A stretch of 64,000 nucleotides of DNA, taken from NCBI GenBank assembly GCA_030041215.1, contig JASHOH010000015.1, positions 27,871-91,870 of the forward strand, written 5' to 3'. The notes under the pieces are model-generated. The model saw only the letters and a list, made by a program, of their open reading frames with translations, searched no databases and was not told the DNA's origin. The DNA comes from Candidatus Sulfotelmatobacter sp. (GTDB lineage Bacteria; Acidobacteriota; Terriglobia; Terriglobales; Acidobacteriaceae). This document shows positions 25,801 through 34,048 of this stretch, one piece after another. Position 1 is the stretch's first letter, and each line of letters begins with the position of its first letter. A program made the translations under genes and the position numbers.

Positions 25801-26078
25801 ACAAAAGACAGTCCATAGAACGAGGTCGAGCGGATAACATCGATGCCCGGTGTTGTATAAAGCCCGATCTCCATCGGGCGCGTGTAATAACGCTCCATCT
25901 CTTCGGCAGAAAGTCCGGGCGCCTGCGCGGTAATCTCAAGGATCACCGGCGTCGGGTTCGGGTACGCCTCGATATTGAGGAGCTTGAAGCAGACCAGACC
26001 CGCGCCGGTAAACAACAGAAGACCGAACAGCACAACGGGACGGCGGCTTAGGCAAAATGCTACGAGAGATCGGAACAT
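22821..26078 (-). CDS. Heavy-metal-type RND efflux pump (CusA/CzcA family)
   Basis: This 1085-residue inner-membrane proton/substrate antiporter has 12 helices and two large periplasmic loops. The head [41 protein letters not shown] is the HME-RND (CzcA/CusA) signature. [45 protein letters not shown] in TM4 has the conserved Asp for proton relay. The second half has [29 protein letters not shown]. Cobalt-zinc-cadmium or silver-copper export is likely. The metal cannot be told from the sequence alone. It lies between the adaptor and the outer-membrane gene. Confidence 0.92.
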   Translation of the reverse strand: [1085 protein letters not shown]

Positions 26079-26133
26079 GGTTTATCTACGAACATGGTTT
26101 ATGAACTCAATGAACACGCGCCGGCGGTCACAC

Positions 26134-27339
26134 CTAATCGCTCGGCGGCGCCCCCAGCATGTTGCTAAGGAAGACCGCTCCATCGCTCACCACGAGTTCT
26201 CCCTGCTTGAGGCCATCGAGAATCTGAACGCGGTTATCTTTTCGCAGCCCAACCTTGATGATTCTTTCTGTAAACCTCTGCCGATCTGTAGTCACCCAGG
26301 CAGCCATAGTGCCATCAGGTTCACGGACCACTCCGTTTGCCGGTATCGCAGTTGCTTCTACCGGAGCGTCGACTCGGATAACGAAGTTAGCCAGCATCCC
26401 AGGACGCAGGTCGTTCTTCGGATCGGTGATTTCGGAACGGATCGTAATACGATGTGTGTTTGGGTCGACTGACTCGTAGATCTTGGAAACTTTTCCCTTG
26501 AAAACGCGGCCGTCGTAAGCCAATGTCCTAACAGCCACCGGCTGCCCGAGATGAAACAACGCGCTCTCGCTTTCCGGCACACTCGCCAGCATCCATTTCA
26601 GGTGAACATCGGCTACCGAGTAGGGTGCTGGTGGATTCCCTGGCTGCACGAAAAACCCCGGCTGCGCGTTCTTGTATGTCACCTTGCCGCGAATGGGGCT
26701 GCGTACAACCAGCGCGGGATCAATCTTGCGGGATGCAATCATCTGATCGATTTCGCCATCCGTCTTGCCGAACACGAGAACCGCGTCACGCGCGGCTTTA
26801 AGTGCGCCCTCGGCAGTCTGTTGATCGGAAACCGCCTGCTCCAACTCTCTCTGGGGAACGCCGACGCTCGTCGTGTAAAGGTCCTTGGCGCGTGCCAGTT
26901 CTTTGGTGGTCAGTTCGTAGGTGGCGGCAGCGCCAATCAGGTTTGACTCGGCCTGGATGAGGTCCGGGCTCTTGATCGTGTAGAGGGGCTGATCCTTCTG
27001 AACTTCCGCCCCAAGTTCCACAAACGTCTTGATGATGGTTCCCTGATAAGGCGGGAAGACCTGGACTGAGAGGTCCCCGTCATAGTCAATATTGCCAACC
27101 GCCTCTTTTTCAACGGGAAACGCGTAGCTCCCGACGGCTTCGATCTTGATCGAGTTCAGTTGGCTCGGCGATAGATCTACCGTCGGAGCGGACTGCGCGG
27201 AGTCCGTCGCTGAGCCGCTTCCACTTGGCGCATTCGCGGTCGCTGAGTGACCACAGCTGGATAGGAAAACCGCTGCCGCAATTCCCGCGAAGGTGACAAG
27301 TCCTGCAACCGTTATTCTGCTGGGTGCTGAATCCTTCAT
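26134..27339 (-). CDS. RND efflux periplasmic adaptor (membrane fusion lipoprotein)
   Basis: This 401-residue CusB/CzcB-type adaptor has lipobox AAVFLSSCGHSATA. The family blocks are VEKEAVGNIDYDGDLSVQVFPPYQGTI, then the alpha-hairpin AESNLIGAAATYELTTKELARAKDLY. The barrel text VVRSPIRGKVTYKNAQPGFFVQPG and VNPNTHRITIRSEITDPKNDLRPGMLANF-like segments follow. It links the pump at 26078 to the outer-membrane channel. The gap to the pump gene is 55 bases. No N-terminal Met/His metal cluster is seen. A small membrane frame lies upstream. Confidence 0.92.
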   Translation of the reverse strand: MKDSAPSRITVAGLVTFAGIAAAVFLSSCGHSATANAPSGSGSATDSAQSAPTVDLSPSQLNSIKIEAVGSYAFPVEKEAVGNIDYDGDLSVQVFPPYQGTIIKTFVELGAEVQKDQPLYTIKSPDLIQAESNLIGAAATYELTTKELARAKDLYTTSVGVPQRELEQAVSDQQTAEGALKAARDAVLVFGKTDGEIDQMIASRKIDPALVVRSPIRGKVTYKNAQPGFFVQPGNPPAPYSVADVHLKWMLASVPESESALFHLGQPVAVRTLAYDGRVFKGKVSKIYESVDPNTHRITIRSEITDPKNDLRPGMLANFVIRVDAPVEATAIPANGVVREPDGTMAAWVTTDRQRFTERIIKVGLRKDNRVQILDGLKQGELVVSDGAVFLSNMLGAPPSD

Positions 27340-27423
27340 GCTGTACTCGCTTGCCCCTCAATGCCCCGAAACCTTCTGGTCGCGCAATTCGCGAGCCATG
27401 ACCCGATTCCGGGGACGCTATTT

Positions 27424-27555
27424 TTATTGCCATGGCTCTATGATAATCGGTGCCCTTAACTCCATAATACCGGCATAGAGCAAACCGCCATACAGGAGCA
27501 CGCCAAACAGCCCTATGGCCACCAACACGTACCGATTCCATGTCTCGTACTTCAA
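27424..27555 (-). CDS. Small single-helix membrane protein upstream of the RND adaptor
   Basis: This is a 43-residue frame from a TTG at 27555 with GGGAG eight bases before it. It reads LKYETWNRYVLVAIGLFGVL, continuing as LYGGLLYAGIMEL and ending in a short tail. One clear membrane helix is present. The same frame is open to 27681 but the extra part is basic and low in conserved features. It is 84 bases before the adaptor gene and could be a small regulatory or structural partner of the pump. Confidence 0.4.
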   Translation of the reverse strand: MKYETWNRYVLVAIGLFGVLLYGGLLYAGIMELRAPIIIEPWQ

Positions 27556-27894
27556 CCAGGTGCTCCCGAAAACCCAGGATCCCTGTCCTTGGCGCCCCGG
27601 TCGCGACACTTCCGAGCCTTCGCGCGTCTTTTCGCGAACACCTGGCAACAGAGCGCGAACCGCAGAAGCCCGTGCCCTCATGGAATGAGGCGTTGCGATT
27701 TCTAGTATTCGCTCTCAGTAGTTCCGCGGCTGATTTAAGTGTAAGTCCGCGCGTAGGTACGCACTTCGTATCTTTCAGTTGCTGCCCCATATCGTTTGGA
27801 ACCCCTGGGAGCCTATCTTTTGGACACTCGGCAGGAAAACTGTTTTCAGAAGCTGGGAAAATAGCGCAAGATTTAGGAAGGGATTGACGACATC

Positions 27895-29274
27895 ATGGAC
27901 CTGCTTTCGATGTATGCGCCGGCGAACTGTAGGAGAATGCTTATCGTCGCCAGTATTCTCATTGCAGGGATCGCAGCGGTCGATTGGTGGGCAACCCACT
28001 ACATCTCATTGGGTTTCCTGTATCTGTTTCCGATCATTATCCTCGGAGGATTTCTGTCCCGTACGCAAATTGTCGGGATTGCTCTGCTTTGCGCAGTACT
28101 CCAGGAGGCTTTTAGCAATCTGCCTGAGAGTGAAGCAGTGATTCGCCTGGTATTCAGTTCTGTTGGATTTGTCGGCACAGGGCTCTTCATCTCTGAAATG
28201 GTCCGCAACCGGCGAATCGTCCTCAGGCACTCTGAAGAACTGGAGGATGCCGAGCGGCAGCTGCGGTCGCTTGTCGAAAGCAGTCCGGCGGCGATTCTGA
28301 CGATTGACTCTGATGGCAACGTTCTGTTGGCCAATGCGGCTGCGCAGCAGTTGCTTTCTCCCGGTGCCGCGCCCCTGCAGGGGCAGTCAATCAAGTCTTA
28401 CCTTCCCGCTCTGCAAACGGTGCTCAAGACACAACCGGCGCGCTCATTTCGGACCACGCTGCAATGCACAGGGCAAAGAACTGATGGAGAGGTTTTCTTG
28501 GCTGGAGTGTGGTTTTCCACTTATAAAACGCTGTCTGGCCCGCGTTTAGCAGCAATCATCGTGGACCTATCCGAGGACCTCCGCAACCGCGAAGATCTTA
28601 GCTTGGACCATCTGTTAAAGAACTCCAGAATTCTGATGAGTACCGTGGCCCATGAAATTCGCAACTTGAGTGGTGCGGTTCTGGTGGTTCACAAGAACCT
28701 GTCGCGAATCAAAGAACTTGAGACAAATGAAGACTTTCGGGCTCTGGGCGGATTGATCCAAAGCCTGGAACGCATCTCAGCCTTGGAGCTAGGGTCCACA
28801 CCGGCGCAGAACGGAGAGGTGGTGGAACTTACTTCGGTGTTGGATGAGTTACGAATTCTGATCGAAACCACCTATCACGAGTCGGAAATCAGGGTGGAGT
28901 GGGCTACTCAGGAACAACTGCCTCTGGTTTGGGCGGACCGGTATGGGCTGGTTCAGGTTTTCTTGAATTTGGCTAAGAACAGCCAGCGGGCCATGATGTC
29001 AACTCAGACAAAACTCTTGCGCATCGCTGCACGGGAGGAGAACGGCAAGGTCATAATTCGATTCGAAGACACCGGCACGGGCGTTATCTCGTCTGAAAAC
29101 CTATTCCGGCCATTTCAGCGGGGGGCCAAATCTAGCGGTATCGGTCTCTATGTTTCGCGAGCAATCATGCGCAGTTTTGGCGGCGACCTCACTTTTGAAC
29201 CTCGATCCGAAGGGTCCTGCTTTGCTGTCGTGTTGCCTTTGTACGTCGCTGCGGAGGAAGCCGTAAATGCCTAG
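27895..29274 (+). CDS. Membrane sensor histidine kinase with PAS domain
   Basis: This 459-residue kinase opens with about three short helices (residues 15-100; IAAVDWWATHYISLGFLYLFPIIIL is typical of MASE-like sensors). A PAS domain follows near residues 120-230 (LVESSPAAILTIDSDGNVLLANAAAQQLL). The H-box is STVAHEIRNLSGAVL with His253, and the N-box is LVQVFLNLAKNSQRAM. The G-boxes are FEDTGTGV and GIGLYVSRAIMRSFGG. It overlaps the response regulator by 8 bases. It is divergent from the efflux operon and may control it, although the link is not proven by sequence. Confidence 0.92.
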   Translation: MDLLSMYAPANCRRMLIVASILIAGIAAVDWWATHYISLGFLYLFPIIILGGFLSRTQIVGIALLCAVLQEAFSNLPESEAVIRLVFSSVGFVGTGLFISEMVRNRRIVLRHSEELEDAERQLRSLVESSPAAILTIDSDGNVLLANAAAQQLLSPGAAPLQGQSIKSYLPALQTVLKTQPARSFRTTLQCTGQRTDGEVFLAGVWFSTYKTLSGPRLAAIIVDLSEDLRNREDLSLDHLLKNSRILMSTVAHEIRNLSGAVLVVHKNLSRIKELETNEDFRALGGLIQSLERISALELGSTPAQNGEVVELTSVLDELRILIETTYHESEIRVEWATQEQLPLVWADRYGLVQVFLNLAKNSQRAMMSTQTKLLRIAAREENGKVIIRFEDTGTGVISSENLFRPFQRGAKSSGIGLYVSRAIMRSFGGDLTFEPRSEGSCFAVVLPLYVAAEEAVNA

Positions 29275-29926
29275 AACTGTGGAACAGGCGGCTCGGATCC
29301 TGTTGCTGGACGATCACGCGTTGTTTCGGGAAAGTGTAAGTCGGCTGCTCGGCGCCGAGCCCGGTTTCGAGGTTGTTGCCCACTGCGGAACGATCGTAGA
29401 AGCGCTAGAGGTCCTTCGTCGCAAACCCATTGACCTGATCCTCCTTGACTTCGATCTGGGCGCCGAGCACGACGGACGAGAATTTCTCCGATTAGCGAAG
29501 GAACAGGGATTCAACGGAAAGGTTCTTGTTGTGACAGCAGGGATAGACCCCGGCGCTGTATCGGACTTGATTCGCTCCGGCGTTTCAGGAGTTTTTCACA
29601 AACACGATTCCGCTGGATTACTGGCCCAAGGAATCCGCGATGTGATGGCTGGCAAGGTTTGGCTGGATCAGGAGCAGTTGCAGACAGCTCTGGCGCCCGA
29701 AGTTGCCACTCCCAGAGTGGCCGGGCCTCGACAATTTACGGATCGAGAGCGACAAGTTCTTTCTTTTGTGTTCGACGGTCTTGCGAACAAGGAAATTGCC
29801 GCCAGGATCGGGGTCTCTGAGGGCTCCGTGAAATCCACTCTTCAGCAGCTCTTTTCGAAGACCGGAGTCCGCACGCGTAGCCAACTGGTACGCGTTGTTT
29901 TGGAACAGTATAGGGACCAGATCTAG
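29267..29926 (+). CDS. Response regulator, NarL/FixJ family
   Basis: The 219-residue protein has a receiver domain: ILLLDDHALFRE, phosphoacceptor Asp61 in LILLDFDLG and conserved GVSGVFHKHDS. A LuxR-type HTH follows: FTDRERQVLSFVFDGLANKEIAARIGVSEGSVKSTLQQLF. It is cotranscribed with the kinase at 27895, the stop and start overlapping by 8 bases. LuxR-type output beside a heavy-metal pump differs from the usual OmpR-type CusR, so a different target is possible. No binding site was found upstream of the efflux operon. Confidence 0.94.
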   Translation: MPRTVEQAARILLLDDHALFRESVSRLLGAEPGFEVVAHCGTIVEALEVLRRKPIDLILLDFDLGAEHDGREFLRLAKEQGFNGKVLVVTAGIDPGAVSDLIRSGVSGVFHKHDSAGLLAQGIRDVMAGKVWLDQEQLQTALAPEVATPRVAGPRQFTDRERQVLSFVFDGLANKEIAARIGVSEGSVKSTLQQLFSKTGVRTRSQLVRVVLEQYRDQI

Positions 29927-30003
29927 CATCTCTCCGAGGTTTCGGCTGTGTTGGAGTGATCCGATTCCGATTCGCGCTTGTGGCAGCGTATATACCTTGA
30001 GAG

Positions 30004-30139
30004 TGGATGGCGCTCTTCCTTGCCGCGCACGATCACCCAATCAGGCTTGATTTTTCCATTTCTTCCAACAGCAGGGTTTGCAGTAGCGCCACTGCTTGCC
30101 GATACGGACGTACTTCCAGACGGACACGCGTGTGTTCAT
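30004..30139 (-). pseudogene. Remnant of a tyrosine-recombinase N-terminal region
   Basis: On the minus strand a frame from ATG 30139 reads VWKYVRIGKQWRYCKP. After a single-base shift in CCC it continues as AVGRNGKIKPDWVIVRG and KEERHP before diverging. The pattern (V)WKxVRIGxxWRxCKPxxGxNGxIKPDxVxVxGxEERHP is typical of the N-terminus of acidobacterial and proteobacterial phage-type integrases. Both a frameshift and loss of the catalytic domain make it a relic. It lies 88 bases beyond the 3' end of tRNA-Leu, the usual neighbour of an integration site. Confidence 0.6.
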
Positions 30140-30226
30140 GGGCGAATCCTTTCCGCCCTTAGAACGTATCCCGGAATACTAGGGGAGTACTAGGTGACGA
30201 CCCTAATCGGTTGAAACCAAAGTTGC

Positions 30227-30316
30227 TGGTGCCGGGAGGGGGAATCGAACCCCCACAGGGCTTTTGGCCCCTGCGGATTTTAAGTCCGCTGCGTCTGCCA
30301 ATTTCGCCATCCCGGC
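30227..30316 (-). tRNA. tRNA-Leu (anticodon UAA)
   Basis: The minus strand folds into a class II tRNA. The acceptor GCCGGGA (30310-30316) pairs with TCCCGGC (30231-30237), followed by A and an encoded CCA (30227-30229). The anticodon stem is GCGGA/TCCGC with loop CTTAAAA, giving UAA for Leu. A long variable arm (GGGGCCAAAAGCCC) and the T-loop GTTCGATTC confirm it. It reads toward the integrase relic. Confidence 0.96.
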
Positions 30317-30410
30317 AACTTGTCTCTTGCCCTTGTCAGTATGGCATTCTGGGGCGACCACTTCCAAGTATGGCGGGCATTTTCACAAAAGGCCGCCGAT
30401 GGAATTCCCT

Positions 30411-30770
30411 TCACTTTTTCTGCGCGTACTCGGCTGCGCCCATGAAATGCAGAGAAACGTAAGGCTCATCGCCCACCACCCAGCTATCGTGGCCGGGTTC
30501 AATGTAGAAGAGATCTCCCGCCTTCATCTCGACAATGCGGCCGTCATCCACGGCCGCGGTGGCGCGCCCCGAGACAACCAGGCCCACATGCTCGACGCTG
30601 CAACTCGTGGCGCCACTGGCCTTGCCCACATGAAGCGACCACTTCCAGCCCGGCTGGTAAGTTGCACGCCCGATAGTCATGCCGCCGATTTTGACCACTT
30701 CGAATTTGCCTTTCTCGAAGGTGCGAACCTCGTCCGATTGCTCGAAGCGCTTCAGGATAACCTCGCACAT
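30411..30770 (-). CDS. Single-domain cupin protein
   Basis: This is a 119-residue small beta-barrel protein from the ATG at 30770 (MCEVILKRFEQSDEVRTFEKG) behind GGAGGTG on the minus strand. The longer frame to 30875 adds unlikely sequence. Cupin motifs are ATYQPGWKWSLHVGKASG (with a His) and GDLFYIEPGHDSWVVGDEPYVSLHF. The fold may bind a metal through the His residues. Family members range from binding proteins to dioxygenases, so the reaction is not clear. It lies downstream of pnp on the same strand after a terminator. Confidence 0.85.
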   Translation of the reverse strand: MCEVILKRFEQSDEVRTFEKGKFEVVKIGGMTIGRATYQPGWKWSLHVGKASGATSCSVEHVGLVVSGRATAAVDDGRIVEMKAGDLFYIEPGHDSWVVGDEPYVSLHFMGAAEYAQKK

Positions 30771-30880
30771 GAACACCTCCAATCCGAAAAGAAATTTTAT
30801 CGCGCCCCGCATTCCATGCCATTCTCGGCCCCGCGCGGCAATGATGCCGCCCCGCCCTCGATTGACGGACGCCACAAGAA

Positions 30881-30906
30881 AGCCACGACTCGCGCCGTGG
30901 CTTTTT
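30881..30906. terminator. Bidirectional hairpin terminator downstream of pnp
   Basis: AGCCACG (30881-30887) and CGTGGCT (30896-30902) form a 7-bp stem with an 8-base loop. TTTTT follows on the plus strand and TTTCTT on the minus strand. It is 38 bases after the pnp stop, and pnp is read leftward. Confidence 0.7.
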
Positions 30907-30943
30907 GCCTTGCTTTATCCGTGTAAATCCGTGGTGAAAAGGT

Positions 30944-33337
30944 TTAGTGTCTTCCGCCGCCAGGCCCCCGTCCGCGATCGCGGCCTCCGCCACCGTGACG
31001 GCGTCCGCCGCGTCCACGGTCACGGCCGCCCCGTCCTCCGCGACCGCCGCGATCTCCGCCATGAGGCCGATCACCGCCATACGATGCGTCGCGATTGAAG
31101 TTCGGCTCGTTCTCTTCTTCCGGAAAATCTCCGCCACCTTCAATCACCATTGTGCCGGTCGTCACAGGAGAAGTTTCGCTCATCGCCGCAACCGCAGTTC
31201 CGCCTTCGCCACCGCCACCCTGCTGTTGCGACATTTTTGCGCGCTGCTCTTTCAAAATCGCCTTGCGCGACAGCCGAATGCGATTGCCCTCGACCGCCAG
31301 CACCTTGACCAGCACCTGATCGCCTTCCTTCAGCTCGTCGCGGATGTCACCAATGCGATGCTCCGCCACTTCGCTGATGTGCAACAACCCTTCTGTGCCA
31401 GGAATGATTTCGACGAATGCGCCGAAATCCGCCAGCCGCGTAACTTTTCCGAGATAGGTCTTGCCGACCTCGGGAGTCGCCGTCAGATCGCCAATAATTT
31501 GCAGCGCCTTCTGCGCCGAGGCCTGATCGTTCGAAGCAACTTTCACCAGGCCCGAATCTTCGACATCGATCTTCACTCCCGTTTGTTCGACGATCGAGCG
31601 AATCATCTTGCCGCCCGGCCCGATCAGGTCGCGAATCTTGTCGACCGGAATCTGAACGGTGTAGAAGCGTGGAGCGAAATCCGAAATCTTCGCGCGCCCC
31701 GTTGAAATCACCTCTTCCATTTTGCCAAGAATGAACATCCGCCCCCGCCGCGCTTGCTCAAGCGCCTCGCGCATGATCTGCGGCGTGATGCCGATGACTT
31801 TAATATCCATCTGCAACGCGGTGATGCCATCTTTCGTTCCGGCAACTTTAAAATCCATGTCGCCATAGTGATCTTCCGCGCCCGCGATGTCGGTAAGAAT
31901 GGCGTACTGGTCGCCCTCTTTCACCAATCCCATCGCGACCCCAGCAACCGGAGCCTTCAACGGCACGCCTGCATCCATCAGCGAAAGCGACGCGCCGCAC
32001 ACCGTCGCCATCGACGACGACCCATTCGACTCCAAAATGTCCGACACCACGCGCATCGCGTACGGCCAAGATTCTTCTGAAGGCAGCACGGCCGAAACCG
32101 CGCGCTCCGCCAACGCTCCGTGCCCAATCTCGCGCCGCCCGGCCCCGCGCAGGAACGCAACCTCGCCCACGCTGAATGGCGGGAAGTTATAGTGCAGCAT
32201 GAAGCGCTTTTTGGCCTCGCCCTCGAATCCCTCCAGCCGCTGCATGTCTTCCGAGGTTCCCAGCGTTGTCGTGACCAGCGCCTGCGTCTCACCGCGGGTG
32301 AAGATCGCGCTGCCGTGCGTGCGTGGCAGCACTCCCACTTCAATCCAGATTTCCCGAATCTCATCGAATGCCCGTCCATCCGGACGATGATGCTTCTCGA
32401 TCACTTCCTCGCGGAAAATCCGCTCACGCAGCACTTCAAAATATTGCTTCAGCTTGGCCTGCGCCGCTTCATCTTCGGCCGGAATTTCGCCGACCAGCTT
32501 GTCCTTCAGCTCTTTGACCAGCGCATAGCTCTCGCTCTTCGGATGCTTCTTCGTATCCAGCCGTTCGGCCAAGTCGGCGCCAATCTTCGCCTTCAACTGA
32601 TCGTAGTAAGCCTGGTCGAACTCCGGAGGCGTAACCTGCCGCTTCGGCTTGCCTACCTTGTCGCGCAACTGGTTAATTGCCGCACAAACTCTCTTGATCT
32701 CGCCGTGGCCGAACTCGATCGCTTCGACCACAATCTCTTCGCTCACTTCCTTCGCGCCCGACTCGATCATCACGATGCCTTCCGACGTCCCGACCACCAT
32801 GATGTTCAGCGTGCTCTCACGCATTTCGTCGTAGGTGGGATTAATAACGAAGCTGCCGCCAATCTGTCCCACGCGTACCGCGCCCACCGGCCCGAGAAAC
32901 GGAATGTCAGAAATCGTCAGCGCGCACGACGCGGCGTTAATGCTCATGACGTCGGGATCGTTATCCGTATCTGCCGACAGCACCAGCGCAATCACCTGCG
33001 TTTCGCAGCGAAACCCCTCGGCAAACAGCGGACGAATCGGCCGGTCAATCTGCCGGCTGGTCAGCACTTCGCGCTCACTCATCCGCCCTTCGCGCTTGAT
33101 GAATCCACCGGGAAATCGCCCTCCGGCGTAAGTGTATTCGCGGTAATCGACGGTGAGGGGAAAGAAGTCGACGCCCTCGCGCGGCTCAGGATTGGCCACC
33201 GCCGTAGCCATCACAACGTTATCGCCCATGTGCACCACGGCCGCTCCGTGCGCCTGCTTGGCCAATTTTCCAGTTTCAAATGTGAGATGTTTCCCGCCCG
33301 CCAACTCGACGGACACTGTAGTTGCTTCTGGTTTCAT
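30944..33337 (-). CDS. pnp: Polynucleotide phosphorylase (PNPase) with Gly/Arg-rich tail
   Basis: PNPase degrades RNA phosphorolytically in the degradosome. Two RNase PH domains are seen (early REYTYAGGRFPGGFIKREGRMSEREVLTSRQIDRPIRP; later FTRGETQALVTTTLGTSEDMQ, with GSSSMATVCGASLSLMDAGVP). A KH domain (IPVDKIRDLIGPGGKMIRSIVEQTGVKIDVED) and an S1 domain (GKTYLGKVTRLADFGAFVEIIPGTEGLLHISEV) follow. After about residue 725 there is a non-canonical tail with acidic text (FPEEENEPNFNRDA) and then many RGG/GRGG units. It is downstream of rpsO, the standard order, but separated from it by 444 bases. Confidence 0.97.
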   Translation of the reverse strand: MKPEATTVSVELAGGKHLTFETGKLAKQAHGAAVVHMGDNVVMATAVANPEPREGVDFFPLTVDYREYTYAGGRFPGGFIKREGRMSEREVLTSRQIDRPIRPLFAEGFRCETQVIALVLSADTDNDPDVMSINAASCALTISDIPFLGPVGAVRVGQIGGSFVINPTYDEMRESTLNIMVVGTSEGIVMIESGAKEVSEEIVVEAIEFGHGEIKRVCAAINQLRDKVGKPKRQVTPPEFDQAYYDQLKAKIGADLAERLDTKKHPKSESYALVKELKDKLVGEIPAEDEAAQAKLKQYFEVLRERIFREEVIEKHHRPDGRAFDEIREIWIEVGVLPRTHGSAIFTRGETQALVTTTLGTSEDMQRLEGFEGEAKKRFMLHYNFPPFSVGEVAFLRGAGRREIGHGALAERAVSAVLPSEESWPYAMRVVSDILESNGSSSMATVCGASLSLMDAGVPLKAPVAGVAMGLVKEGDQYAILTDIAGAEDHYGDMDFKVAGTKDGITALQMDIKVIGITPQIMREALEQARRGRMFILGKMEEVISTGRAKISDFAPRFYTVQIPVDKIRDLIGPGGKMIRSIVEQTGVKIDVEDSGLVKVASNDQASAQKALQIIGDLTATPEVGKTYLGKVTRLADFGAFVEIIPGTEGLLHISEVAEHRIGDIRDELKEGDQVLVKVLAVEGNRIRLSRKAILKEQRAKMSQQQGGGGEGGTAVAAMSETSPVTTGTMVIEGGGDFPEEENEPNFNRDASYGGDRPHGGDRGGRGGRGGRDRGRGGRRHGGGGRDRGRGPGGGRH

Positions 33338-33394
33338 ATTTCATCCTTCGTAGTTTCAATCGTTATCATCAGAAAATCGTGTGAGTAGAAAATT

Positions 33395-33714
33395 GGTGCC
33401 CCACCCTTCGCGGTTTTCGAAGGGTGGGCTTGGCGGGCACTCCTGCCCGCGAAACCCGGTGAAGAGAACATGCCGCCTGGGTGCCCCGCCTTTCGCCGTT
33501 CTTGCGAAAGGTGGGAACACGAATTTGTGAGGGAATCCACATTCATTTCGAGCGGCTGCGAGAGAGTTAGCCTCGGGACCCATCCCGAGTATCCGCACGG
33601 TGGAATGGCTCAATGCTCCATCAATTCAAGAGGAAGGTCGAGGGTGCCCCATCCTAACGTCGCCGGAAAATGGCCCATCGTTAACCTCGCACTCTGCGCG
33701 ACGTTAGGGTGGGG
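33395..33714. repeat. Cluster of inverted-repeat hairpins between rpsO and pnp
   Basis: The 444-base gap 33338-33781 holds three long hairpins that share the lead GTGCCCC. Stem 33400-33410/33418-33428 is CCCACCCTTCG with its complement, a perfect 11 bp. Stem 33485-33496/33504-33515 is CCCGCCTTTCGC with one G-T pair. Stem 33647-33663/33698-33714 is CCCCATCCTAACGTCGC with one wobble and a 34-base loop. A GCGGGCA-CTCC-TGCCCGC hairpin lies at 33433-33450. No gene is seen. These can fold in RNA of the rpsO-pnp unit. Confidence 0.75.
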
Positions 33715-33781
33715 ATTTTGACTTCTTTCACACCATTTTCCAAAGAAGGGGCGAAACGGTCTGAAACTCGGAAACAGACCG

Positions 33782-34048
33782 CTACTTCCGAATCCCCAGT
33801 TTCCCAATGACCGTCTTGTATCGCTCGGAATCGTATCTCTTGAGGTAGTCAAGCAAGCGACGCCGCTTGCTGACCAGCATGAGCAGGCCGCGGCGCGAGC
33901 CGTGGTCCTTCTGGTGCGTTTTGAAGTGGTCCGTCAACTGCCCGATCCGTTCGCTGATGATGGCGATCTGGACTTCGGGGCTCCCCGTGTCCGTCGCATG
34001 CATCTGGTAGCGGTCAATCACGGACTTCTTTTGCTCTCTGGCTAACAC
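33782..34048 (-). CDS. rpsO: Ribosomal protein S15
   Basis: S15 binds 16S rRNA at the central domain and is an early assembly protein. The 88-residue sequence [22 protein letters not shown], then [56 protein letters not shown], is a full match to the family. The start codon is GTG (34048), with AGGAG about 12 bases before it. It begins the leftward unit that continues into pnp. Confidence 0.97.
   Translation of the reverse strand: MLAREQKKSVIDRYQMHATDTGSPEVQIAIISERIGQLTDHFKTHQKDHGSRRGLLMLVSKRRRLLDYLKRYDSERYKTVIGKLGIRK

Noticed and set aside
25347..26051. 234-residue plus-strand frame opposite the RND pump
   Set aside because: The RND frame is certain and this one has composition typical of antisense reading.
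32120..33388. 422-residue plus-strand frame opposite pnp
   Set aside because: It is an antisense shadow of the PNPase gene with His/Arg-rich composition and no recognisable domain.
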